DNA of 12,428 bases, from assembly GCA_947450015.1 (NCBI GenBank), contig CANFUB010000052.1, positions 1 through 12,428 on the forward strand, given 5' to 3'. Of the stretch, positions 1 through 8,120 are shown piece after piece (the stretch's first letter is position 1; each line of letters begins with the position of its first letter). Below the pieces are notes generated by a model that had not been told where the DNA came from, searched no databases, and was given only the letters and a program-made list of their open reading frames with translations. The position numbers were made by a program, and so were the translations under genes. The DNA is from Bacteroidota bacterium (lineage in GTDB: Bacteria > Bacteroidota > Bacteroidia > NS11-12g > UBA955).

Positions 1-127
1 TGATAGAATTAATTCTATGAATTTTTATGCCGAATTTATTCAACATTTGTCCAAGCCAAGCACTGTTGGTATCCACTACTTGGCCGATTAATAATTCATC
101 CCCTATTGTTATGATCTCTGCACGCAT
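1..127 (-). CDS. cinA: CinA family protein, N-terminal fragment (cut by window edge)
   Basis: Reading the minus strand from the ATG at 127-125 gives 42 residues with no stop. They begin MRAEIITIGDELLIGQ and continue VVDTNSAWLGQMLNKFGI, which is the characteristic opening of CinA, the molybdopterin-binding-like (MoaB/MogA-type, COG1058) domain. In the family this domain is often fused to a C-terminal nicotinamide-nucleotide amidase (PncC) domain and acts in pyridine-nucleotide salvage; CinA is competence- or damage-associated in some bacteria. Only the first strands and helix are visible, so the C-terminal domain cannot be confirmed. The start is fixed by alignment to the family opening; no Shine-Dalgarno sequence is seen. 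The gene diverges from dnaE across a 374-bp gap. A near-match to the Bacteroidota minus-7 box (CATCTTTG on the minus strand, 160-153) lies 25 bp upstream. Confidence 0.88.
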   Translation of the reverse strand, partial: MRAEIITIGDELLIGQVVDTNSAWLGQMLNKFGIKIHRINSI

Positions 128-501
128 CGATTGATTGATATATTTATTTATGCAAAGATGGTTTATTTTTAAAGGAAATAGAGGTGAAATATTGAAATTC
201 TTGAGGGCTTGATAATATTTCTAGAATTCTCTTCTCAATAATATTTGTTAAACACTTTCAATTAGGATCTCTTAATAAATCTTCAAACTTCATAACACAT
301 CTAATAAAAGTTACAATGTTGTGATAGATCTAATCGGTTAATAATTTACATAAGTTAATTTTTAATATCTGTTAACACATTTGCAAACAATCAACAAGTG
401 GTATAGAAATCTTAATTTTATTCCTTTATTTTTAATTATTAACACTCTTTTTCTTAGTCAAAAACTGTGTTAATTTTACCCTTTCAAATTTATTACTGCC
501 A
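128..501. promoter_or_regulatory. AT-rich divergent intergenic region between cinA and dnaE
   Basis: This 374-bp stretch holds no convincing gene on either strand and no tRNA-like or strong GC-rich hairpin structure. It must contain the promoters of cinA (minus) and dnaE (plus). The best candidates I see are CATCTTTG on the minus strand at 160-153 for cinA, matching TAnnTTTG at every fixed base but the first, and TAATTTTA at 471-478 for dnaE, matching all but the last. Neither has a clean minus-33 TTTG at ideal spacing, so both are tentative. Short palindromes such as TTCTAGAA (about 219) and TGTTAACA (about 369) occur but are of the size expected by chance in AT-rich DNA. Confidence 0.4.
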
Positions 502-3500
502 ATGCCCGAATTTAACCACCTCCACTGTCATACCCAATTTTCGCTTTTAGATGGAGCAGCAAGCATTGAAAACCTATTTAAGAAAGCAGTAGCAGATAAA
601 CAAAAAGCCATTGCCATTACAGATCATGGCAATATGTTTGGGGTTTTTAATTTTGTTGCTGAAGCGGCAAAACACAATAAAAAAGAAGATACAATTAAAG
701 CCATTGTAGGTTGTGAATTCTATTTAACAGAAGATCGATTTAGAAAAGAATTTACCAAAGATGATAGAGATATTCGTTACCACCAATTGCTCCTCGCTAA
801 AAACGCAAATGGCTACAAAAATTTATCAAAGCTTTGTTCATTAGGATACATTGATGGCATGTATAGCAAATGGCCGCGTATCGACAAGAGCCTAATTTTA
901 AAATACCACGACGATCTGATTGCCACCACCTGTTGCTTAGGCGCCATTGTTCCCAAGCTTATCATGAAGAAAGGTGAAGACGCTGCTGAAAAAGAATTTC
1001 TTTGGTGGCTCGATATTTTTGGTGAAGATTACTATGTTGAATTGCAACGCCACGGGCTTGGCGACCAAGATAAAGTAAACGAAGTACTGATTAAGTTTGC
1101 ACGAAAACACAATGTAAAAATGATTGCGACCAACGATTCGCATTACGTTGAAAAAGATGATTACAATGCCCATGATATTTTGCTCTGCGTTAATACCGGC
1201 GAAAAACAAAGCACGCCAAAAGCAAGCGATTTAGATGGAGGCGAAGAAAATTTCAACAAAGGAAAACGTTTTGCTTTCCCGAATGATAATTTCTATTTCA
1301 AAACCCAAGCAGAGATGAACACTTTGTTCTCTGACTTACCCGAAGCCATTGACAATACGGGTGATATTGTAAGTAAAATTGAACCTCTCAAATTAAAACA
1401 AGACATCATGTTGCCTAACTTTCCAATCCCAGAAGGTTATGCATCACAAGATGATTATTTGGAAGCCCTTACTTTTGAAGGCGCCAAAAGAAGATATGGA
1501 GAAATTGATCAAGAGATTGAGGAACGTCTAAAATTCGAATTGTTCACCATTCGCACCATGGGATTTGCTGGCTACTTTTTAATTGTTGCCGATTTCATTA
1601 AGGCAGGCAGAGACATTGGCGTTATTATTGGCCCTGGAAGGGGTTCTGCTGCGGGCAGCGCTGTGGCTTATTGTATCGGCATTACAAATATCGACCCTAT
1701 AAAATACAAATTGCTATTCGAGCGTTTCTTAAATCCCGATCGTAAAAGTATGCCCGATATCGATACCGACTTTGATGATGAAGGTCGTGAAAAAGTAATT
1801 CAGTATGTGGTCGAAAAATATGGCAAAAACCAAGTAGCACAAATTGTTACCTATGGTAAAATGGCTGCTAAGATGAGTGTAAAAGACGTTGCCCGTGTAA
1901 TGGACTTGAACATGGAGGAATCAAATAGTATCACAAAGTTAGTGCCTTCCAAACCACTTGGACTTACCTTAAAACAAGTCATCAATGCAAAGATTGAGGG
2001 TGTTAAGGAAGATGTGATTGATATTGAAGATGAAGACCACGCAGAAGAAATTGCCAACCGCGATACCATCCAACTTCGACAAGAAGATATTCCGGGTGTA
2101 ATGCAATTGCGCGAGTGGCATGCCAACAAATCTGAAGTGCGTGGTGAAGTGCTGCGCCAAGCATTGCTCTTAGAAGGTTCTGTAAGAAATACAGGTGTTC
2201 ACGCAGCAGGCATTATTATTGCGCCAAAAGATTTAACAGACATCGTACCTATTGCAGTTGCCAAAGATTCAACTTTGTTTCTAACGCAATACGATGGCAA
2301 AGTAATCGAGGATTCTGGCGTAATCAAGATGGACTTTTTGGGATTGAAAACTCTTTCTATCATCCGAACAGCCCTACAACTCATCAAGAAAAACCACAAT
2401 GTTGACATTGACATTGATACCATTCCACTCGAAGACGAAAAGACCTTTGCCCTCTATCAAAGAGGCGAAACAACTGGTACATTTCAATTTGAAAGTCCTG
2501 GTATGCAAAAGCATTTAAAGGATTTAAAACCTGATAAATTCGAGGATTTAATTGCCATGAATGCCTTGTACCGTCCAGGTCCAATGGAATACATTCCCCA
2601 ATTTATAAAAAGAAAATTAGGCCTCGAGGAAATACAATACGACATCCCCGAAATGAAAGAATACCTTGAAGAAACTTATGGCATTACAGTTTATCAAGAG
2701 CAGGTGATGTTGCTTTCTCAAAGTCTTGGAGGCTTTAGTAAAGGTGATGCCGATGTGCTAAGAAAAGCCATGGGTAAAAAACAAATTGAGGTATTGAATA
2801 AAATGAAAGGTCAATTTTTAGAAGGTTCCTCTGCAAAAGGATTCGACCCTAAAATTTGTGAAAAAGTTTGGACCGATTGGGAAGCTTTTGCCTCTTATGC
2901 CTTCAACAAATCGCATTCTACTTGTTATGCATTTGTAGCCTATCAAACGGGCTATTTAAAAGCCCATTATCCTGCTGAATACATGGCTGCAATTTTGGCG
3001 AACAACACCAATAACATTGACAAGATTAGTCAGATGATGGAAGAGTCCAAAAAAATCAATATTCCTGTGCTTGGTCCCGATGTGAATGAAAGTGATATAC
3101 AATTTGCAGTGAACGCTAAAGGTGAGATTCGATTTGGTTTATGTGCAGTGAAAGGTGTTGGTGAGGCAGCCGCCCAAGAAATTATTAATGAACGTGACAA
3201 CAATGGACCTTACAAAAATATTTTTGATCTTACCAAACGTTGTAATTTAAGAAGTGTCAGTAAGAAAACTTTAGAAGCCTTGGTAAAAGGCGGAGGTTTC
3301 GATTTTGACAAAAGCTACCACAAGGCACAGTACTTGCGCGAAGGCGAAAATGGCACTGGTATTGAAATAGCAGTGCGATATGGCTTAAGGGCCCAAGAAA
3401 ATGCCAATAGCAGTCAAAATTCCTTGTTTGGTGAGAGCACACAAGAAACATTCACCGAACCACAGCTACCAAAATCGGAAGAGTACACCATTTTAGAAAA

Positions 3501-4152
3501 TTGCAACATGGAAAAAGAGATGGTTGGTATCTTCATCAACCAACATCCCATGGATACTTTTAAACTGGAATACAATGTGCTTGCCAATACCAAATTATCT
3601 GAGCTAGAAAACTTATCTGTATTACAAAGAAAAGGCGGTAACATTATGGTTGGTGGCATTGTCACTAAAGTAGATTATTTGATTACCAAAACAGGGAAAC
3701 AATATTCTAAATTCACCATTCAAGATTTTGATGGACAGTTTACTTTTTTCAATTTCAAAAACAGTTACGACTTGCTCCGTCCCATCCTATATGAAAGTCA
3801 ATTCTTATTGATAAAATGCAAAATAGAAAAGCCTAAATGGGGCGATAAAGAGTGGGAAATGAATATCGTATCGGCCATGAAAATGGAAGATGTCAAAGAA
3901 CGTTTTTTCAATGGCGTTGAAGTGAAATTATTTTTAAAGGATATCACCCAAGCCTTATTAGAAGAGTTAGAATTAATTTTCAAAAAATACGAAGGTCGGT
4001 ACCCATTGAATGTGAGTCTTATCGACCAACAGAAAAAATACACAATAGACATGTATAGTTCCGAAAAACGCATAGAAATCTGTCAGGAGCTTATCAATGA
4101 TTTAAATCGATTGGAAATAAACAACAAGATTGTAACTTCAAGTCTCAATTAG
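502..4152 (+). CDS. dnaE: DNA polymerase III subunit alpha (DnaE)
   Basis: This is the replicative polymerase catalytic subunit, 1216 residues against 1160 in E. coli. The N-terminal PHP domain shows HxH (H8, H10), D17, DHG (D41-H42), E72, H94, C145 and NDSHY (D212, H214), so its metal-binding set looks complete. The polymerase core has GPGRGSAAGSA (377-387), the catalytic PDIDTDF motif (D419 and D421) and the third acidic residue in KMDFLGL (D611). The clamp-binding/fingers region carries YAFNKSHSTCYAFVAYQT. A helix-hairpin-helix segment spans about 874-935. A likely internal beta-clamp-binding motif, QNSLFG, lies at 972-977, and an OB-fold lies at about 1048-1120. The ATG at 502 gives the family opening (MPEFNHLHCHTQFSLLDG) directly; no Shine-Dalgarno sequence is visible. 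The gene is monocistronic here, divergent from cinA and convergent with the PKD gene, and ends at a shared terminator. It is DnaE rather than PolC, because no embedded exonuclease domain interrupts the PHP domain. Confidence 0.98.
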   Translation: MPEFNHLHCHTQFSLLDGAASIENLFKKAVADKQKAIAITDHGNMFGVFNFVAEAAKHNKKEDTIKAIVGCEFYLTEDRFRKEFTKDDRDIRYHQLLLAKNANGYKNLSKLCSLGYIDGMYSKWPRIDKSLILKYHDDLIATTCCLGAIVPKLIMKKGEDAAEKEFLWWLDIFGEDYYVELQRHGLGDQDKVNEVLIKFARKHNVKMIATNDSHYVEKDDYNAHDILLCVNTGEKQSTPKASDLDGGEENFNKGKRFAFPNDNFYFKTQAEMNTLFSDLPEAIDNTGDIVSKIEPLKLKQDIMLPNFPIPEGYASQDDYLEALTFEGAKRRYGEIDQEIEERLKFELFTIRTMGFAGYFLIVADFIKAGRDIGVIIGPGRGSAAGSAVAYCIGITNIDPIKYKLLFERFLNPDRKSMPDIDTDFDDEGREKVIQYVVEKYGKNQVAQIVTYGKMAAKMSVKDVARVMDLNMEESNSITKLVPSKPLGLTLKQVINAKIEGVKEDVIDIEDEDHAEEIANRDTIQLRQEDIPGVMQLREWHANKSEVRGEVLRQALLLEGSVRNTGVHAAGIIIAPKDLTDIVPIAVAKDSTLFLTQYDGKVIEDSGVIKMDFLGLKTLSIIRTALQLIKKNHNVDIDIDTIPLEDEKTFALYQRGETTGTFQFESPGMQKHLKDLKPDKFEDLIAMNALYRPGPMEYIPQFIKRKLGLEEIQYDIPEMKEYLEETYGITVYQEQVMLLSQSLGGFSKGDADVLRKAMGKKQIEVLNKMKGQFLEGSSAKGFDPKICEKVWTDWEAFASYAFNKSHSTCYAFVAYQTGYLKAHYPAEYMAAILANNTNNIDKISQMMEESKKINIPVLGPDVNESDIQFAVNAKGEIRFGLCAVKGVGEAAAQEIINERDNNGPYKNIFDLTKRCNLRSVSKKTLEALVKGGGFDFDKSYHKAQYLREGENGTGIEIAVRYGLRAQENANSSQNSLFGESTQETFTEPQLPKSEEYTILENCNMEKEMVGIFINQHPMDTFKLEYNVLANTKLSELENLSVLQRKGGNIMVGGIVTKVDYLITKTGKQYSKFTIQDFDGQFTFFNFKNSYDLLRPILYESQFLLIKCKIEKPKWGDKEWEMNIVSAMKMEDVKERFFNGVEVKLFLKDITQALLEELELIFKKYEGRYPLNVSLIDQQKKYTIDMYSSEKRIEICQELINDLNRLEINNKIVTSSLN

Positions 4153-4191
4153 GTTTCATTTCATTCAATCTATCATACTAATTTACTTTAG

Positions 4192-4209
4192 CAATACGCA
4201 TAAAAAAAG
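4192..4209. repeat. 18-bp repeat, copy 1, at terminator of the PKD gene
   Basis: CAATACGCATAAAAAAAG is identical, including the length of the A run, to 10947-10964. In both places it abuts the hairpin of a terminator serving a minus-strand gene. Read on the minus strand it is the terminator T7 tract followed by ATGCGTATTG. The A7 part is expected for a terminator; the CAATACGCAT part is not explained by terminator function. Confidence 0.8.
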
Positions 4210-4236
4210 GGGTTCAGATAATCTGAATCCCTTTTT
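4202..4236. terminator. Bidirectional intrinsic terminator between dnaE and the PKD gene
   Basis: A long hairpin pairs 4204-4218 with 4222-4236: A5, then GGGG against TCCC (one G-T pair), then TTCAGA against TCTGAA, with a three-base loop. It ends in T5 on the plus strand. On the minus strand the A7 run at 4202-4208 becomes T7. It lies 50 bp after the dnaE stop and 22 bp after the stop of the convergent gene, so it can serve both. Confidence 0.9.
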
Positions 4237-4257
4237 AATATTTGAGCTTTCTAACGA

Positions 4258-7200
4258 TTAGTTAGTAACTGTAATTTTAGTGGTTGATGTAACACCATTG
4301 ATAGTTACTTTTACTAAGTAAATACCTTTTGCAACATCACCTAAGTTGATTACGGTAGAATCTTCAGTTGAAGTTTGGCTAAGCACTTTGCTACCTAACA
4401 CGTTGTAAACTTCGATTTTCATACCATTGTTATTGGTGCTGCTAATTGTGAATGTACCATTGTTTGGATTAGGGTAAATGTTCACATTTGGATTAGCTTT
4501 AACACCATTAACACTTAAGTTAGCATTTACTACTTTAGTAACCTCACATTGGCAACCTGCTGCGTTGGTAGCAATCATTTTAACTTTGAAGTTACCAGCG
4601 TATTGGTAGTTGTATGCAGGACTAGTAGTCGCTATTTTGCTTCCACCTTCGCCAAAGAACCAATCGTAGTTTTTATACGTTGCATTTGCTGGTGTGAATT
4701 TATAACCTAAGAAACCTAAGTTTTGGATAGAGAAGTCGCAAGTTGGTGCTTGGCTAACTGTGATTGAACCTGCAGAAGTATCAGAACAACCCGCTGCATA
4801 TGAAGCAACCAAAGAAACCGTATATGTAGTTGTAACCGCTGGGTTATATAAACGTTTTGGAGCTGCATCAGTACTGTTACCATTACCTAAATCCCAAACG
4901 TATTTAATATTACCTTTATCACCTTTTGTTTGGTTAACAAAATTCGCTAATTCACCTGAACAAATATCTTGCACTGTGAAACCAGCTTTCGGTTGAATTA
5001 ACACTGCAAATTTCTGAGTAGTAGAAGCTGAACAACCATTGGTAAAGTCAGCTTTCAAAGTAGCTGTATACTCACCTTCGCTTGCCCAATTTTTAACAAC
5101 ATCTTTAGTAGAATAAGAAGTATTATCACTTAATGTCCAAGTATAAGCTGGATTTGCAACAACTTCGTTCGTTGTATTAATTAAGTTGGTTGGCTCACCA
5201 CTGCATAATTTATTATAAATAAATGTAGGTACTGGTGTTGGCTTAATAACTACTTGCTTGCTGATAGAGTCAGTACAACCGAATTCAGAAATAGATTTCA
5301 ATTTAACATTATAGGTACCTGCTGTTGCATACGTATTATAACCTTCATCTAAGGTGCTGTATTTACCATCACCATAGCTCCAGTAAGAACCAGTTTCACC
5401 TAAAGATATAGTGCTGCTATTTGGGAATAAAATTTGTGTTTGAGCACACACTGGTGTCAATGGAATTGTAAATGCTGGAACTGGTTTCGCAAATTCATAG
5501 GCATTTTTAGTTAAACTACTTACACAACCATTAGATGATACTTTCAAGGTAACTCTGTAGCCACCTGCTTTGGTATAGATGTGAGATGGGTTAGCTACCG
5601 TAGTTGTTGCAGTGTTATCACCGAAATCCCAAACATATGAAAGTGTTCCGCTACCGATGGTGGTTTGGTTAGCAAACTTAACTGCTGTTCCTTCACAAGC
5701 ATTGGTTACTTTAAACTTAACAGTTGGAACTTCTGCAATACAAACAATGATGGTTGTATCTTTTACTACATTCCAAGGGAAACTTGTAGTTACTAATCTT
5801 ACATTGTAGCAACCATTGGTAACAAATTGGTGTACTGGGTTAGTCACGTCTGCGCTATCGCCATCGCCAAAGTACCATTTGTATGAACCAATACCGTCTT
5901 TGTTTGCACCACAACCGATAGTTGTAATGTTATTAAACAAGATAGCATCACCATCACACATAATAGTAGGTGTAGTAAAATTTGTTCTTGGTGTTGGAGC
6001 AACCTTAACAGTTCTCACAATTGTTGAATCGCAGAAATATGGACCTAAGTCTAGGTAAGTGATTTTAAATGTCACTAAACTATCGCATAAGTTTGAGCTC
6101 GGCTTAAATGTTAATTTAGCATTGGTGGTTGAGGTTGGAGTACTTAAAGAATATTCAGTAGGTGCAACAACGATCCCTGATTTAGTTCTCACATCAACAC
6201 CAGTAATGTTCCATTTAGAAGCATGGTTGGCGTTGGTATAACCAGTTGGAGGTGTCATTTCATAAATAACAGTTTTGCCTGGCTCGGTAACATCAGGTTG
6301 AGCAACAGAACCTACTTTGAATTGACCTTGGAAAGTACTTCCTTTAACAACATCTGCGCCAATTGGGCGAGGATTAACTGTTACTTTTTGAGCGGTTCTG
6401 TTAGGGTTAGCACAAGATTTTCTTGTAGTAATTTCCAAATCGATGGTATAATTGGTTGCAGTACCACTGGTACCAAACAAGTTCGCAATTAAAGTACCAC
6501 CTTGTATGGTTAAGTCGGCATTGCTGACACCTACACCACTTGGTTTAGCCATTGTATAGTTAGTACCGCCAGTTGGAGATGTAGTTACGTAGAAACCGTA
6601 AGTTTGACCTGCAGCCAAAGCAAATTGGTTCGCTGGAATTTTGCAGAAGTTTTGACCACCTTTTACAAAGTTTCTACCTTTACCTGCGAATAATTGTGTC
6701 CATGCACTGGCGTTAGTTGTGAAACCAACATAAGTACCTACTTTATAATAGACCTCACAAGTTGTGTTAACATTAAAAGTTTGGGTTCTAAACATGATAC
6801 TATCCATTAACATGGCAGTACTAGCCGTAATGTTCACCATACCACCAGAATAAGGGGTAGCATAATAATTCACACCTGTGAAACCATTGTTTAATATATT
6901 CTGTGTACCAAAACGTATTGCTTGTGCATAGAATGTTGTAGTAGTTCTGATGAATGGTCCTAGGAATGATTTGCCTTGACCTAAGTATTTGCCACCAACA
7001 GCAGCATCGAACCATTGAATACTATCGCTGCTAGAAGCAGGGGTTGCATTTAAAGCAGGACGACCAACACCGCACTGTTTGAAATCTGATGCAGTTGGAG
7101 GTGCTGGATTTCCTAAGAAATCAACAACCAAATTTGAAGTATCGTTTGCAGCAATTGAATCGATTGCAGCGCCGTTTGGTTTTGAAGTCCATAATTTGAA

Positions 7201-7962
7201 AGTGTATTTGGTGTTATTAGTAAATACAAATGCACTGTTCATAGAAATAACAGTGTCACCTTGGGTTTTTAATTTACCAGTAATATAACGTGGTGTTTGT
7301 AAAGTACCATTAATACTCCAGTACAATCTGAAACTATCCAATCTCTTTTTACCAAAGTTAGTAATAGTAGCATTTAAAGCCTGTGTATTGGTACAAATAT
7401 CTGCTTTTGTAAATTTAGACACACCTGCATCATTGTTCTTGTCTGGCAAGAAAAATCTAAGTGTCATGGTTTGAGAAGGAGGATTACAGTTACCGCCATT
7501 TACAGTACCCCAGTTGGCATTCGCAATCAAGGGATTGAAACTTACTGTGGCAGCACAACTACATGTTGCTGAAGTCGAGTTGACAGTCAACTCGATTTGA
7601 TCAGAAGATGTACCACAAGAGTTAGCCGAACAAGTACCTGGAGAACCGACTGTCCAAACATAACCATCGCATGAAGCATTGTAGGCTGTTTTTGTGTAAA
7701 GCGCCATTGCCAATCTTCTAGTAATGTAAGGATCTGTACAAGTATAGCCTGTGGTGTTATAGGTTCCAGAAGCGTTTACTTTTACAAATCTTTTAGAGGT
7801 TGTATCTAAACTACCATAAAAAAGTTTCCAATTGTCCCATTGTGAACTGCCCGGACAATAGGTGGAACCGGAAGAAAAAGTTTCACTATAGGTAACAGAC
7901 TGACCTTGAAGATTCGTCAGCCAAGCTCCTAGAATGCATAAAACGAGTACAATTTTTTTCAT
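4258..7962 (-). CDS. Secreted multi-PKD-domain protein with T9SS C-terminal sorting domain
   Basis: This is a 1234-residue exported protein of unknown specific function. Residues 1-20 form a signal peptide (MKK, a hydrophobic stretch, likely cleavage after LQG). Residues 21-170 are a Cys-rich region I do not recognise. About 176-283 resembles a CARDB-like beta domain (DAGVSKF..., ..LNATITNFG). About 286-348 is an Ig-like domain of the Bacteroidota surface-protein type (SIQWFDAAVGGKYLG). About 350-517 is probably a beta-rich module. From about 658 to 1150 there are six PKD-like repeats of about 80 residues. Their core motifs are WYFGDG (696), WDFGDN (778), WSYGDG (861), WTLSDN (942), WDLGNG (1023) and WFFGEG (1101), with the last three degenerate. 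Residues 1157-1234 are a type A T9SS sorting domain (IYPNPNNGTFTI, VYNVLG, KGIYLVKV). The inferred fate is export by Sec, then across the outer membrane by T9SS with removal of the C-terminal domain and surface attachment or release. No catalytic domain is recognised, so a role as adhesin or matrix protein is inference. Confidence 0.93.
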   Translation of the reverse strand: MKKIVLVLCILGAWLTNLQGQSVTYSETFSSGSTYCPGSSQWDNWKLFYGSLDTTSKRFVKVNASGTYNTTGYTCTDPYITRRLAMALYTKTAYNASCDGYVWTVGSPGTCSANSCGTSSDQIELTVNSTSATCSCAATVSFNPLIANANWGTVNGGNCNPPSQTMTLRFFLPDKNNDAGVSKFTKADICTNTQALNATITNFGKKRLDSFRLYWSINGTLQTPRYITGKLKTQGDTVISMNSAFVFTNNTKYTFKLWTSKPNGAAIDSIAANDTSNLVVDFLGNPAPPTASDFKQCGVGRPALNATPASSSDSIQWFDAAVGGKYLGQGKSFLGPFIRTTTTFYAQAIRFGTQNILNNGFTGVNYYATPYSGGMVNITASTAMLMDSIMFRTQTFNVNTTCEVYYKVGTYVGFTTNASAWTQLFAGKGRNFVKGGQNFCKIPANQFALAAGQTYGFYVTTSPTGGTNYTMAKPSGVGVSNADLTIQGGTLIANLFGTSGTATNYTIDLEITTRKSCANPNRTAQKVTVNPRPIGADVVKGSTFQGQFKVGSVAQPDVTEPGKTVIYEMTPPTGYTNANHASKWNITGVDVRTKSGIVVAPTEYSLSTPTSTTNAKLTFKPSSNLCDSLVTFKITYLDLGPYFCDSTIVRTVKVAPTPRTNFTTPTIMCDGDAILFNNITTIGCGANKDGIGSYKWYFGDGDSADVTNPVHQFVTNGCYNVRLVTTSFPWNVVKDTTIIVCIAEVPTVKFKVTNACEGTAVKFANQTTIGSGTLSYVWDFGDNTATTTVANPSHIYTKAGGYRVTLKVSSNGCVSSLTKNAYEFAKPVPAFTIPLTPVCAQTQILFPNSSTISLGETGSYWSYGDGKYSTLDEGYNTYATAGTYNVKLKSISEFGCTDSISKQVVIKPTPVPTFIYNKLCSGEPTNLINTTNEVVANPAYTWTLSDNTSYSTKDVVKNWASEGEYTATLKADFTNGCSASTTQKFAVLIQPKAGFTVQDICSGELANFVNQTKGDKGNIKYVWDLGNGNSTDAAPKRLYNPAVTTTYTVSLVASYAAGCSDTSAGSITVSQAPTCDFSIQNLGFLGYKFTPANATYKNYDWFFGEGGSKIATTSPAYNYQYAGNFKVKMIATNAAGCQCEVTKVVNANLSVNGVKANPNVNIYPNPNNGTFTISSTNNNGMKIEVYNVLGSKVLSQTSTEDSTVINLGDVAKGIYLVKVTINGVTSTTKITVTN
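7575..7595. repeat. Perfect inverted repeat inside the PKD gene
   Basis: TCGAGTTGAC (7575-7584) and its exact reverse complement GTCAACTCGA (7586-7595) are separated by a single A. It lies in the coding sequence for the Cys-rich N-terminal region (around the ELTVNSTS residues). No T-tract follows, so it is not an intrinsic terminator. It may be chance, an mRNA hairpin or a protein-binding palindrome. Confidence 0.6.
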
Positions 7963-7984
7963 AACTATTATATTATTTTGTGGT

Positions 7985-8017
7985 CAAATCTATTTATTTT
8001 TTTTGATTTACACTAAA
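7985..8017 (-). promoter_or_regulatory. Candidate promoter of the PKD gene
   Basis: On the minus strand TAGATTTG (7992-7985) matches the Bacteroidota minus-7 consensus TAnnTTTG exactly. A TTTA at 8017-8014 sits 21 bp upstream as an imperfect minus-33 element (consensus TTTG). Transcription would start roughly 16 bp before the ATG at 7962, giving a short leader. The match is by eye. Confidence 0.42.
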
Positions 8018-8050
8018 AATTTGAGTAAATTTACTTACAAAGTTTTAACA

Positions 8051-8115
8051 TTTGTAAAAAAATGACATAATTTTTACTGATTTGATAGATAATTTTAGGC
8101 ATTGTTCTATTTTTG
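8051..8115 (+). promoter_or_regulatory. Candidate promoter elements for the GlcD-like gene
   Basis: Two overlapping possibilities are visible. TTTG (8051-8054) followed after 22 bp by CTGATTTG (8077-8084) would give a leader of about 30 nt to the ATG at 8121. Alternatively TTTG (8081-8084), 23 bp, and TATTTTTG (8108-8115), an exact TAnnTTTG match, would place the transcript start almost at that ATG, giving a leaderless or near-leaderless mRNA. In either case an upstream TTG start at 8082 would lie in or before the promoter. Confidence 0.3.
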
Positions 8116-8120
8116 AACCA

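Noticed and set aside
128..501. Possible origin or regulatory RNA in the cinA-dnaE gap
   Set aside because: No DnaA-box cluster (TTATCCACA), no iterons and no strong hairpin are seen; AT-richness alone is not evidence.
4760..7288. Several plus-strand open frames of 60-89 codons within the PKD gene
   Set aside because: They are antisense to clearly coding PKD, Ig-like and sorting-domain sequence, with no recognisable products or upstream signals.
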